Positions 1-8,626 of a stretch of 64,000 nt of DNA are shown piece by piece. Location: assembly GCF_029167205.1 (NCBI RefSeq), contig NZ_JARFPL010000012.1:1-64000 (forward strand). The letters run 5' to 3'. The stretch comes from Methanocrinis alkalitolerans. GTDB lineage: Archaea; Halobacteriota; Methanosarcinia; Methanotrichales; Methanotrichaceae. The position numbers and the translations under genes are program-made. Within the stretch, counting starts at the first letter, position 1. The number at the start of each line of letters is the position of its first letter. The notes beneath the pieces were generated by a model. The model ran no database searches and had not been told where the DNA came from. It was given only the letters and a program-made list of their open reading frames with translations.

Positions 1-127
1 AATCCTCGTTAGAACATGCAACATCATTGAATCCAGGTTTTGGACCTCTTCGACCCATCTTGCTACACCCACAATGAGATAGAACGTAATAGTATAAATA
101 ACATCAACTCACTGCTGGTTCACTACC

Positions 128-308
128 CGAATTTACCGTGAGATCCAGGAACAGGGGTTCGAGGGCAGATACACGATCGTAAAGGACTATGTGAGAGAGA
201 CGAGACCGAATTTGGCGCTTTGGCAAAAAGATCCACTTCTGAAGAAGTCCGACTTGGACCTCAACGGTACAGAGGAAGTGTGGACGAGTATAAGGACGGC
301 CATTTTCC
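128..308 (+). pseudogene. IS21-like transposase (IstA) fragment
   Basis: An open frame reads RIYREIQEQGFEGRYT, then VKDYVRE at about 128-208. This resembles the helix-turn-helix/linker part of IS21-family IstA (family pattern: REI..QGY.GSY..VK.YVR). Roughly 60 codons stay open, but there is no start, no catalytic DDE core and no IstB partner. The frame is cut at 309 by the 117-bp MITE. I infer a decayed insertion-sequence remnant; the family assignment rests on motif recognition alone. A TATA-like tract (AGTATAAATAA) lies near 91-101. Confidence 0.45.
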
Positions 309-425
309 GGTCGCGTACTCAGATTACTGAATAGCGCTAACGGGTGACGTAATGGCTGTTTGGCGGAAAATACGTCCCTTGAATTCGATTCGAGTGGCGA
401 TTTTCAGTAGATCGAGTACGCGACC
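309..425. mobile_element. 117-bp MITE, copy 1
   Basis: The element starts GGTCGCGTACTC and ends GAGTACGCGACC, a perfect 12-bp terminal inverted repeat that continues imperfectly for about 24 bp. It is flanked on both sides by the 8-bp duplication CATTTTCC (301-308 and 426-433). A second copy at 47281-47397 has the same length, differs by one visible base (T/C at element position 11) and has its own, different 8-bp duplication. It has no coding capacity. I infer a miniature inverted-repeat transposable element moved in trans by a transposase that makes 8-bp duplications. No such transposase lies in this window. Confidence 0.9.
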
Positions 426-764
426 CATTTTCCTTAACCCTATTTTTCCATCGTTTGAATCGTTAAGGGAAGGCCGCCCTCTTGTCCCTTTTCGTTATAT
501 CTTGAGAGGCGTCCATTCGGATCGTCGCTCCTATCCTTCTCCGAGGGGAGATGGTACGGTGGCGGGGGGGAGGGGTGGCGATCGATCGACCATGCCGGCT
601 CGGCGGGAGGGAATGGGAGAGGGCCAGCGACCCGTCTTGTGATACCGGCTCCATCAATCACGAAAAACTGTTAATATCTTGTGCTGAAAGGATGTTGAAA
701 CAGATGATGCCAGGAAGGTCAGCACAAATGCTGAAATACTCATCTCTCAGGGGGTTAGACGCTG
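426..764. other. Intergenic region before the C25-like peptidase gene
   Basis: About 340 bp without a convincing gene. The first part directly continues the sequence interrupted by the MITE. The open frames here are short, overlap on both strands, and have no ribosome site or recognisable domain. A promoter for the gene at 765 is expected here, but no clear TATA box stands out. Confidence 0.5.
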
Positions 765-2378
765 ATGAAAAGGATTTTGGCTCATTCTATCGTTCTCGTG
801 ATCTTCCTTTTATCACTCACGACGACCGCTGCCGGAGCGCCCGCTCCTGCAAAGATCGATAAGACCGCCTCGGAGCTGGCCGTCGCCGCACCGTCGATGA
901 CCGCCGACGCGAGAGCCGTCATCTATCCGTGCGCCTTCGAGGGGAGGGTCACCGACGAGGTGACCGGTGACCCGATCCGGGGCGTCGCCGTCACCTTCGT
1001 CAGTGGCGATGATCGACGCTCCTGGACGGCGACGACCGGCGGCACCGGGAGCTTTCGGGTGGCGGTCCCTGAGGGGAGCTATTCGTACATGGCGACCCAC
1101 AGAGACTACATCATGGAGTCGAGCAGCCCGGAGCTCATCAGCGTCCGCGCCCCCTATTCTCGAAGGGTCCGCGGCGCGGGCGGGATCGTCCGGGAGATCA
1201 CCGTCACCAGCGATAGCATGAGGGTTATCGACGTCGATATGAAGCCCCGGCCCCGGGAAGTCCTCCTCGTCACGACCAGCCTCTTGAGGGAGACGGCAGC
1301 CCTCGAAGACGCCGTCGAGAGGTACGTCGAGACGGTGGGTCGGACCGACGGCCTCGACGCACGTTACATCGTCCTCGACTCGATGGAGTGCTTGAGGGAT
1401 TACGGCGTCCGGGCGTCCGATCCTGCCGACTGGCACGAGATCAGGGACGCCCTGGAGGGGATCTGCGAGGAGACGGGACCCGCCTACATAATACTCCTGG
1501 GAGGAGAGGCTGTCGTCCCGAGGCCCCTCACCGTTACCATCGACGGCCGACTCTCTTACCTCCCGACCGACGCCTGGTACGTCGACTTCGACGACGACGG
1601 GATCGTCGACGAGGGTTTCGTCGCGAGCAGGCTCCCCGACCTCTCGACTGACTCCGGGGGAATAGTCTCGGCTCTGGAGACGTCCATCGACCTTCACGAA
1701 TCCGGGGGTTATGGGCTGAGCCCCGAGGTCTGGTTCAGCACCAGGTGCTGGCTATCCCCACCGATCGGCCTCGGAGACGCCTGCGATCCGGACGATGCCT
1801 CCTGTGGCCCCTGCCGGGCGACGCCCCCCTACGGGGTCTGCGACGCCTGCAGCATGAGAGACGAGACCTTCGAGCTGATATCGGAGAGCGACTACATCGT
1901 CTTCATGGGCCACGGAAGCCCCACATCCTTCTCCACCAACGATCGCGTCCCGATATTCAGGGTAGAGAACGTCGAGGAAGTGGATCTCGCAACGAACCAC
2001 CCGGTGATAACCGGCTACGTCTCCTGCAACACCGGCCTTCTGTACCGGGATCGTCCGAGCTATGCAACTGAGTTTTTGCGGGCGGGAGCTGCAGCCTTCG
2101 TCGCGAGGAACACGGAGCAGGGTACTCCCAGCCACTTCGCCGCACGCTTCCCGGATTACATATCCGGGACCGGGTCGCAAGGGACATACAGGATCGGAGA
2201 CGCCCTCTTCGAGCTGATGCGGGAGTCGGTCTTGATGGCGGGCGATTCGGAGAAGCCGGCGGCATCCCAGCTCTCCATCTACGGCGACCCCACCCTCAAG
2301 AGAGACCCGCGAGAGATGCTCGTCGTTTCGCGAGAGATGCTCGTCGTTTCAAGGCCCGCCATGAAGGCGATAAGGTGA
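765..2378 (+). CDS. Secreted C25 (gingipain)-like cysteine peptidase
   Basis: The 537-aa protein has an N-terminal signal peptide (hydrophobic core at residues ~5-22). A carboxypeptidase-regulatory-like beta domain follows at ~52-150 (FEGRVTDEVTGDPIRGV). Next is a caspase-fold C25-like domain. The predicted catalytic dyad is His383 in FMGHGSP and Cys421 in SCNTG, preceded by the family-type strand YIILLGGEAVVPRP and an acidic substrate-side loop. Family knowledge suggests an extracellular endopeptidase, possibly acting on envelope proteins. The C-terminus carries a small 21-bp tandem duplication (REMLVVS twice). The ATG at 765 gives the signal peptide. It converges on DP2 across a hairpin. 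The fold is fairly sure; activity is inferred. Confidence 0.75.
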   Translation: MKRILAHSIVLVIFLLSLTTTAAGAPAPAKIDKTASELAVAAPSMTADARAVIYPCAFEGRVTDEVTGDPIRGVAVTFVSGDDRRSWTATTGGTGSFRVAVPEGSYSYMATHRDYIMESSSPELISVRAPYSRRVRGAGGIVREITVTSDSMRVIDVDMKPRPREVLLVTTSLLRETAALEDAVERYVETVGRTDGLDARYIVLDSMECLRDYGVRASDPADWHEIRDALEGICEETGPAYIILLGGEAVVPRPLTVTIDGRLSYLPTDAWYVDFDDDGIVDEGFVASRLPDLSTDSGGIVSALETSIDLHESGGYGLSPEVWFSTRCWLSPPIGLGDACDPDDASCGPCRATPPYGVCDACSMRDETFELISESDYIVFMGHGSPTSFSTNDRVPIFRVENVEEVDLATNHPVITGYVSCNTGLLYRDRPSYATEFLRAGAAAFVARNTEQGTPSHFAARFPDYISGTGSQGTYRIGDALFELMRESVLMAGDSEKPAASQLSIYGDPTLKRDPREMLVVSREMLVVSRPAMKAIR

Positions 2379-2400
2379 GGCGGGACCTGATGAAGGCTTA

Positions 2401-2443
2401 CTTCATGTGAAGGGGAGAGGTCCCCCTCGCCCCTCACATGAAG
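2401..2443. terminator. Hairpin between convergent genes
   Basis: The arms CTTCATGTGAAGGGG (2401-2415) and CCCCTCACATGAAG (2430-2443) pair with one bulged base around a short loop. The hairpin sits between the convergent stops of the C25-like gene and DP2, and covers the last DP2 codons. It probably acts as a bidirectional 3'-end structure. There is no T-run, so a role in termination rather than mRNA stability is not shown. Confidence 0.5.
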
Positions 2444-5400
2444 TCCGCAAGCCCCATCTGCTTCGACTTGTCGTTATGGAATAGGGAGTCGATGTCCATC
2501 TTTATGATCTCGAGCCTCTGGCGGGTGTAGTCGTCGACCCCGAACTCCTCGGCGACCTTAATCGAGACCTCCAGGTACTTTCTGACGCTCCCCTCGTGGA
2601 CGGTGAGGATGACCCGGCCGCCGCATTTGGGGCAGACGTCGGATAGGGGGGGCCTTCTAAACTTCGCCCCGCACTTGACGCACCGGACCTTCTGCCTGGA
2701 GAAGGCCCGGAGGTTTCCTATCAGGTCCGGGAGGAAGTGGGAGTTGATCACCCTCGTCGCCACGTCCCTCTCGTCAACGGCCCGGATCGACCTCGCCAGG
2801 GCGAGCTGGGCGTCCATCTTCTCCACCATCGTCCCCAGAGTCTTATAGGCGCTGTTCTTCGGCCCCGCGGCGATATCGTCGGTGTCGTGGGTGAACGAGA
2901 AGCCGGAGTACTGTCCATCGGTCCCAAGTCTCTTGGATACGATGTCGATCAATCCCTCTACATCCTTCGGCGACGCTCCGCCGAGGGTCGCCCGGTAGAA
3001 CTCCAGGGGGTATCTCGACGGCAGGTCCAGGTTGTGGGCCTCGCCGTCCACCTCCGAGGGGTCGAGCCTGGTGGTCATCACCAGGGGAGCGTCCATCTTG
3101 CCGCCCCTCTTCTCCGGGAGGTAAGACATGGAGAAGTTGAGGAGGGCATCCATGAGGAGCATGACGCAGTCCTCGTCTCCGTCACAGTTCCTCCTCTTGG
3201 CGGCGTGGAAGAAGGGGTGGCCGTATCCGGCGGAGGCGGAGGTGTAGCCGATGAGCCGGCATAAGACCCCGGCGGAGGTGTGGGGTGCGAGCCCCACCAT
3301 GAGGACGCCGATGAGGTCGTCGGGGGTCTCTGCGTTGTAGAACCTCTCAAGGCCGTAGAACTTCTCCAGCTCGTCATCGACGAACTTCGCCACCTTCAGG
3401 AGGTACTCGCCTCCGTCGAAGGATAGGACGACATCCTGGACCAGAAGCTCCAGGATCTGGTCGGGGCTTCTCAGGGGCTCGCCGCGAATGTCGTGGGTAT
3501 AGCCGAGCTCCTTCAGCTTTTCAAGATCGGCGTGGACCTCCCTAGGAAGGAAATGGGTGAGGGGGAGGTCCGTCAGGTCGTACCTCACCGTCCCGTCCTT
3601 GAATATGTAGACCCCGTTCTTCGCCCGCAGGACCCCCTTCTCCAGGCTCTCGGGGGTCTTATCCCGGCTGGTGAGGCCCAGGACGCCCCTCACCAGATCC
3701 GGCTCCCTCTCGGAGAGGGAGGTGAGGGCCCGGGAGTAGAGATCCCTGACGTCGAGCTTCATGATGGCTGCGGCGGTGGTGGGCTTTGCGCACCGGGGAC
3801 ACTTCTCTGCTCCCGGCTGGTGGCAGACGGGGCACGCCCTTTTGAGGAGTGTGTGGCTCCCGCATCCGCAGAGGAACTCGTGGGTTTCGGCGCCGCATTC
3901 AGGACAGTATCTCTTTCCTATGGAGGTCTCTATGATCCCGTGCCTGCCGTTGCCGACGTGGTTTTTTGCGCACTCCCCCACCGACCTGCTCTTCCCACCG
4001 GCGTCGCCGGTGGGGAAGAGGACGTGGGGGGGAGGCCTCATCTCCCGCTTGTCCGACTTCTCGGGCCGCCCCATCCGGGAACCTACCCTGGTGGGGGCCC
4101 TCGCCATAACTCTGATCCCGGCGACGAGGTTGACGAGGTCGAGGGCGGTCTTGGGATCCTCTAACTTCGAAGAAACGATCTCGTCGTCCTTTCCCCCTCT
4201 CAATTCATCATCTTCAACACTATCAGGCTCTTCGCAAAGCTCCTTGATCCTCATCCCATCGGGATCGATCCCGAGACAGAGGAGGAGGGGGAGCGGATCG
4301 TCCACCTCTAGCCTCCCACCTCTCGCCCTGTGGAGGACGAGGAGCGTCTCCAGGGGTTCCAAGAGACATGGAGGTAAGAGGAGAACGCCGTCCTCGAGGA
4401 CCCCCTCGATGGAGACGGCCTCTCTCAGCCGACGATACTCGTCGATGGAGAGGTCGTGCCAGAGGTGGGTCGAGGTCGGGTGGAGGGGCACTCCCCACCG
4501 GCGGGATACCTCTATCGCCTCCTCTCCCCCTATCTCCTCAAGCCCCTCGGGGTCGCCGCCTGCCTCGAGAAGCTCCGCCGCCCACCACTCAAAGCAGTAG
4601 GATGCGGGAGCCAGGGTCCGGTTGTTCTCAAGAAAGTCGCCGAAGCTGATCAGAACCTCGCCGACGTCGATGATTCTCGCCACCTCTCCTCTCATCAGGA
4701 CCGCCTCCTCGACGGAGTCGATCCGGACCAGGTCGCCGTTCTTCAGCCTCACCGTCGGCCCCTCGATGCTGGAGACCGGGGAGACGGCCGCCGCCTTTCC
4801 CGGAAGCTCCACCTTCACCTGGGTTCCGGCGGCGAGAAAGTCCCAGAGGAGGATCATGGAAGCAGGGCTGAACCCTGCGGCCGCAAGGCCGGTGTTCCGC
4901 GACCTGCCATACCTGAGCCGAAATCCCCCCGGGCGGTGGGGGTGGCAGAAGACCGGCCTTCCGGCGATGATATCTCTGAGGAACTTCTCTCCGGAGGCCC
5001 CACCGTCCTTCTTTCCTCCGCTGGCGAGGTCGTCAAGCCAGTCCCACCCCTCGATCCCGAGCTTTGTCACGTGCTTTTTCAGCTTCGGTCTCTTGAGGGC
5101 GATCCCCTCTGCCGAGACCAGGGCGACGCCGCCACGGATCCTGTTCGTCTCGATCCTATCGAGATCTCGATAGCCCGAGACCTCCTCCTCCTCCGTTGGC
5201 TCCCCCTCGATGCAGATGGGACAATTTCGGACGAGGGTCCTTATCTCCTCGTCGGAAGGGACGTACTGTAGCCCCGCCACCCGGCGGTATAGGCCGATCT
5301 CCTCTACGTACCTCTCCACCTCCTCGGCCCTGGGCTTGTAGCGATCGATCCCCACTCCCCGTCGGACGTAGTCTGCGACGAGGACGGAGAGGGCCTGGGC

Positions 5401-5844
5401 CGTCCCCCCAGCGCTCCTGATGGGACCAGCGTAGTAGACCTTGAGGTAGTCGGTGGCGTCGTCGTTTTTGCCCAGCTCCACTTTGGCGATACCCTCGATC
5501 GGGGCCGCCACGACCCCTTCGGTGAGGAGGGCTACAGAGGTCCTGATGGCGCCGTCGATCGCCTCGATCTTGGTCGAGAAGCTTCCTATCCTCCCCTCGG
5601 CGAAGTCGAGGCCGATGGCGAGGGCAGCCTCCTCCCGGCTCATCCCCTCCCCCTCCAGCTCTCTGATCCTCTTTGCTACCCCATCGATCCCGATGAGCTT
5701 CTCAACCCTCTCCGCCAGGTCGACGGCGGTCGGAACCTCCACCAAGAGGCTCGGATCTTTCCCCTGACTTCTGGCTTTGCCGGCGATCTCCATCTCCCGG
5801 GCGAGCCCCCCCTCCAGAGCTTCGAAGTAATCTGAGGTCTTCAA
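2434..5844 (-). CDS. polC: DNA polymerase D large subunit DP2
   Basis: This 1136-aa protein is the catalytic subunit of the euryarchaeal replicative polymerase PolD, which works with the small exonuclease subunit DP1 (not in this window). The catalytic loop reads NCDGDEDCVMLLMD, with the two metal-binding aspartates at Asp888 and Asp890. A central cysteine-rich zinc region (CPECGAE..CGCG..CPVC..CPRC) and a C-terminal zinc ribbon (CVKCGAKF..CPKCGG) match the family. Length is normal for DP2 and no intein interrupts it. It overlaps the upstream PPC/DUF296 gene by 4 nt, so the two are probably co-transcribed and translationally coupled. Family certainty is very high. Confidence 0.97.
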   Translation of the reverse strand: MKTSDYFEALEGGLAREMEIAGKARSQGKDPSLLVEVPTAVDLAERVEKLIGIDGVAKRIRELEGEGMSREEAALAIGLDFAEGRIGSFSTKIEAIDGAIRTSVALLTEGVVAAPIEGIAKVELGKNDDATDYLKVYYAGPIRSAGGTAQALSVLVADYVRRGVGIDRYKPRAEEVERYVEEIGLYRRVAGLQYVPSDEEIRTLVRNCPICIEGEPTEEEEVSGYRDLDRIETNRIRGGVALVSAEGIALKRPKLKKHVTKLGIEGWDWLDDLASGGKKDGGASGEKFLRDIIAGRPVFCHPHRPGGFRLRYGRSRNTGLAAAGFSPASMILLWDFLAAGTQVKVELPGKAAAVSPVSSIEGPTVRLKNGDLVRIDSVEEAVLMRGEVARIIDVGEVLISFGDFLENNRTLAPASYCFEWWAAELLEAGGDPEGLEEIGGEEAIEVSRRWGVPLHPTSTHLWHDLSIDEYRRLREAVSIEGVLEDGVLLLPPCLLEPLETLLVLHRARGGRLEVDDPLPLLLCLGIDPDGMRIKELCEEPDSVEDDELRGGKDDEIVSSKLEDPKTALDLVNLVAGIRVMARAPTRVGSRMGRPEKSDKREMRPPPHVLFPTGDAGGKSRSVGECAKNHVGNGRHGIIETSIGKRYCPECGAETHEFLCGCGSHTLLKRACPVCHQPGAEKCPRCAKPTTAAAIMKLDVRDLYSRALTSLSEREPDLVRGVLGLTSRDKTPESLEKGVLRAKNGVYIFKDGTVRYDLTDLPLTHFLPREVHADLEKLKELGYTHDIRGEPLRSPDQILELLVQDVVLSFDGGEYLLKVAKFVDDELEKFYGLERFYNAETPDDLIGVLMVGLAPHTSAGVLCRLIGYTSASAGYGHPFFHAAKRRNCDGDEDCVMLLMDALLNFSMSYLPEKRGGKMDAPLVMTTRLDPSEVDGEAHNLDLPSRYPLEFYRATLGGASPKDVEGLIDIVSKRLGTDGQYSGFSFTHDTDDIAAGPKNSAYKTLGTMVEKMDAQLALARSIRAVDERDVATRVINSHFLPDLIGNLRAFSRQKVRCVKCGAKFRRPPLSDVCPKCGGRVILTVHEGSVRKYLEVSIKVAEEFGVDDYTRQRLEIIKMDIDSLFHNDKSKQMGLADFM

Positions 5845-6287
5845 TAGGTCTCACTCCAGAGGAAGAGGCCCGTCGTGGGGTCGTGGCTTCTTGTTGGCGG
5901 CCGTCCGACCAGCTCCCTGATGTACACTTCTGCCGCAAAGACCGTCCCGCTGGATAGGTGGCCGCCTCTATCGTTTCCTTGCGAGTCGGCGAGGGTCGCA
6001 TGGATGTGGAGGAAGGGCTTCCCGTCTCTGATGGAGATGTTTCCGGAGAGGCTTGATATCTCCACGGGACCGCCGATCTCCATCGATCTGTACTCGTGGG
6101 CCACCTGATCGTAGTAGCCGATTACAGCATCCTTCAGCGCTCCAATCCCTGAGACGATCCCTGCCTCTACCCCCAGGGATTCGGCCAGAGCGGTTATAGA
6201 GGCGACGATCTCAGAAACGTGATCGAGGCTAGCGAGAAAGAGCCTTCCAGGCGTCAGTTCATGGACTATCGACAGAGATGACCCCAC
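5841..6287 (-). CDS. PPC/DUF296 domain protein
   Basis: A 148-aa single-domain protein of the PPC (DUF296) family. It shows the conserved block HIHATLAD..GGHL near residues 93-108 and the N-terminal pattern LASLDHVSEIV..ALAESLGVEAGIVSGIGAL. In plants this fold accompanies AT-hooks; prokaryotic members are trimeric single-domain proteins of unclear role, and no AT-hook is visible here. The gene sits immediately upstream of DP2 with an ATGA overlap, so it is expressed with the replicative polymerase. A DNA-related role is inference from that context. Confidence 0.85.
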   Translation of the reverse strand: MGSSLSIVHELTPGRLFLASLDHVSEIVASITALAESLGVEAGIVSGIGALKDAVIGYYDQVAHEYRSMEIGGPVEISSLSGNISIRDGKPFLHIHATLADSQGNDRGGHLSSGTVFAAEVYIRELVGRPPTRSHDPTTGLFLWSETY

Positions 6288-6341
6288 CTACCTCGCGAGA
6301 GGTGGGACCTCTCGATTGAAAAAGTATGTGGTGGATCTCCC

Positions 6342-7346
6342 TCACATGAAGGTCTCCAGATAATCGGAGAGATTACTGAAGTTTCTCCTCCTGGCCAACC
6401 TCTTCATCTCTCGCATCACCCCGGAGCCGTACTGCATCGCCTTCTTCTCGCGATAGGCGACCTCGTTCGGCATGTGTCGAGCCGCCACCTCCCGAAGGGG
6501 CCTCTTTCGGATCCCGCCCCTGACCTTCTCCTCCGGCGGGATCCCTCGCGCTGCCCTCACCACCCGGACGTCCAGGTAGGGGAGAGAAAAAAGGGCGCCG
6601 AAGAGGTCGGCCACCGCCTGGTCCCGGGCCGCCTGGGCCGGAAGGCCGAGGAAGTCACGATGGAGTTCCTGACCGAGGGTCTCGGTCTCCAGGTATCGGG
6701 CGTAGCCTCCGAAGAGCTCGTCGGCCCCCTGCCCCGCCAGGATCCTCTCGTACCCGTGATCCTTCGCCCATTCCGCGACGAAGTAGAGGGTGGCGGCGAT
6801 GGAGGCGTCGACGGGGGTCCTTCGGGGGATTACGGCAAGAACCTGGCCCAGGGCCTCCTCGATCCTTCCGGGGTCGATGACCGCCGCCACCAGCGCCAGA
6901 TCCAGCATCTCTGCGACCTCTCGCGCCCTCTTCAAATCCCCGGACCCTTCGACCCCCACGGCGACGCACTCCCTTCTGGCGATGGCCGCCACCAGGGCGG
7001 AGTCGACGCCTCCGGAGAGGGCGACGACCGCCCCGTCCTTTCGAAGGAGGACGGCGGTCTTTATGGCTGCTGCGAGGTCCGGGGCCGGAGGATCTGGATC
7101 GACGGCTCCCACCACCTCGCCGTCGGAGACGACGGCTCCAGGCGGACCGTCGCCGGGTACGATCCCGAAACGGTCCCGGGCCGAAAAGCCGTCCCACCGG
7201 AGGAAGAACTCGCCGCCAAATCTGGAGACGATCTGTGGTCCCTCTTCGAGGAGACTATAGACCTGCGACTCGGAGAGCCTTCTGCCATCCACTTCGATCC
7301 ACCCCTTCAGTTCAAAGCCGCCTTCCATCGGATAGGCAGTTATCAT
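6342..7346 (-). CDS. Asparagine synthetase-like protein lacking the glutaminase nucleophile
   Basis: The 334-aa protein has the ATP-pyrophosphatase P-loop SGGVDS at residues 111-116 and the synthetase signature GQGADELFGGYARY, so the C-terminal domain is AsnB-type. Family members activate aspartate or another carboxylate with ATP and amidate it. The N-terminal ~95 residues look like a shortened glutaminase (RFGGEFFLRWDG..ARDRFGIVPG), but the N-terminal Cys2 nucleophile and first strands are missing; it starts MITAYPMEGG. It may therefore use free ammonia, or have another amide-forming role. Length is well short of the roughly 500 residues or more usual for AsnB. It lies between the DP2 operon and the BtuF-like gene, all on the minus strand. 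Confidence 0.8.
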   Translation of the reverse strand: MITAYPMEGGFELKGWIEVDGRRLSESQVYSLLEEGPQIVSRFGGEFFLRWDGFSARDRFGIVPGDGPPGAVVSDGEVVGAVDPDPPAPDLAAAIKTAVLLRKDGAVVALSGGVDSALVAAIARRECVAVGVEGSGDLKRAREVAEMLDLALVAAVIDPGRIEEALGQVLAVIPRRTPVDASIAATLYFVAEWAKDHGYERILAGQGADELFGGYARYLETETLGQELHRDFLGLPAQAARDQAVADLFGALFSLPYLDVRVVRAARGIPPEEKVRGGIRKRPLREVAARHMPNEVAYREKKAMQYGSGVMREMKRLARRRNFSNLSDYLETFM

Positions 7347-7355
7347 ACAGGCCGT

Positions 7356-8399
7356 TTATAAGGCTGCGCCCTCGGGATAGACCTGGTGAAGACCATCCAT
7401 ATCGATGCCGAAGTACTTATGGTAGATCTCTTCGTGCAAAGACCTCGGATCCAGATCTTCGAAGAGGTGGGGGTGGAACCACCGGGCGTAGTAGAGCATG
7501 TTCACCACCTCTGCAAGGCCGCTGGCCATGTTTATGTCCACTACGTAGACTCGGCCGGCCTTGACGGCGTCGATCTCGGTGAAGCCCGGAAGGGCTATGA
7601 TCTCATCCCTCTTCTCTGCCATCTCCTCGGGGGTAGGGACCGTCCCCTGATACTGGGAAGATGGCATCGAGTAGACGATCACCTCCGGGTTTCTCTCTAT
7701 CACCCACTCCATCTCGACTTGAGGGACCTTCCCCATCAGATCCTCTGCCGTGTTCATGCCCCCTGCCGCCTTGATCCTATCGTGGCCCGTCGATTCGGAG
7801 CTGGCGGTCCAGTCGAAGTGGCCCATAGACATGAAGTATACCCTCGGCCTCTCCTCCTCCGGGATCCCGGCGGTCCTGCTGATTACGACGTCGGCATATA
7901 CTCCGAGATAGTCCACCATTTCTTTCGCCTCGTCCTCCCTATCCAGGATCAGTCCCAGATCTTCGATCATGGGGATGAGGGTATTGATGGATAGCGCCCG
8001 ATACCTGAGGACGGGGACGCCGTAGCCTGCAAGCTGCTCCTCATGCTCTTGGGCAAAGAGGCCGCCGGTCTTTGCTATCACGAGGCTGGGACGAAGCTCC
8101 ATGATCCTCTCGATGTCCGCCTCCCGCCCAGACCTGCCGACCCGCTCCTTCTCGCAGAGGGCTGGCGGGATGGTGCAATCGTCGGAGAGGGCGACGAGCC
8201 GATGGGACTCGCCGAGGGCGTATACCACCTCTGCCGCTGCGGGGGTGAGGCAGACGATCCTTTCGGGGGATTTGTCCACCGAAACCATCCTCCCCTCTTC
8301 GTCGGTTACGTAGACCTGCTGGCGGGAGAAGGCGCCCTCCGAGAGGGAAGGCGCGGAGAGGAGCGCCAGGGAGAGAAATACCATCAGAGTTCTCTTCAT
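7356..8399 (-). CDS. BtuF/FhuD-like ABC transporter substrate-binding protein
   Basis: A 347-aa exported binding protein. A signal peptide (KRTLMVFLSLALLSAPSLS) is followed by the two-lobed periplasmic-binding fold typical of cobalamin and iron-complex carriers: SPERIVCLTPAAAEVVYALG in lobe 1, then a long linker helix, then MASGLAEVVNMLYYARWFHP near the C-terminus. No lipobox is evident. The ATG at 8399 is preferred over the TTG at 8414 because GAGGTG lies 7 nt upstream. No permease or ATPase gene is adjacent, so it would pair with a transporter encoded elsewhere. Paired direct repeats around the TATA box suggest regulation. Substrate (corrinoid or ferric chelate) is undetermined. Confidence 0.82.
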   Translation of the reverse strand: MKRTLMVFLSLALLSAPSLSEGAFSRQQVYVTDEEGRMVSVDKSPERIVCLTPAAAEVVYALGESHRLVALSDDCTIPPALCEKERVGRSGREADIERIMELRPSLVIAKTGGLFAQEHEEQLAGYGVPVLRYRALSINTLIPMIEDLGLILDREDEAKEMVDYLGVYADVVISRTAGIPEEERPRVYFMSMGHFDWTASSESTGHDRIKAAGGMNTAEDLMGKVPQVEMEWVIERNPEVIVYSMPSSQYQGTVPTPEEMAEKRDEIIALPGFTEIDAVKAGRVYVVDINMASGLAEVVNMLYYARWFHPHLFEDLDPRSLHEEIYHKYFGIDMDGLHQVYPEGAAL

Positions 8400-8416
8400 A
8401 TCGAAACACCTCAAGC

Positions 8417-8448
8417 AAATTCATTTGTCTTATTTAAAATTCACTTGT
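8417..8448 (-). promoter_or_regulatory. TATA box flanked by two direct repeats (possible operator)
   Basis: AAATTCATTTGT (8417-8428) and AAATTCACTTGT (8437-8448) are 12-bp direct repeats with one mismatch, spaced exactly 20 bp. They flank and overlap the sequence that reads TTTTAAATA on the minus strand, a good TATA box about 30-40 bp upstream of the BtuF-like start. Spacing of two helical turns suggests two repressor molecules on one DNA face. The regulator is unknown; a metal- or corrinoid-responsive factor is inference. Confidence 0.5.
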
Positions 8449-8626
8449 TCAATGGTGGTTAAAGTACTTTTGGGTAAATCAAGCTAAATTGTCCTCTCCC
8501 ACACGGATCCGACCTTCATCCAGCCCCACCTCAGCAAAGTTTCTTGAAGGGCGGGAGCGGATAGATCTCTTGACGGAGAGCCTCCTTCTTCGGAGAGCTA
8601 GCGTCGTCAAACCGGAGGTGACTTCC

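Noticed and set aside
3493..5271. Several long + strand frames opposite DP2
   Set aside because: All lie within the DP2 gene, whose zinc and catalytic motifs fix the coding strand.
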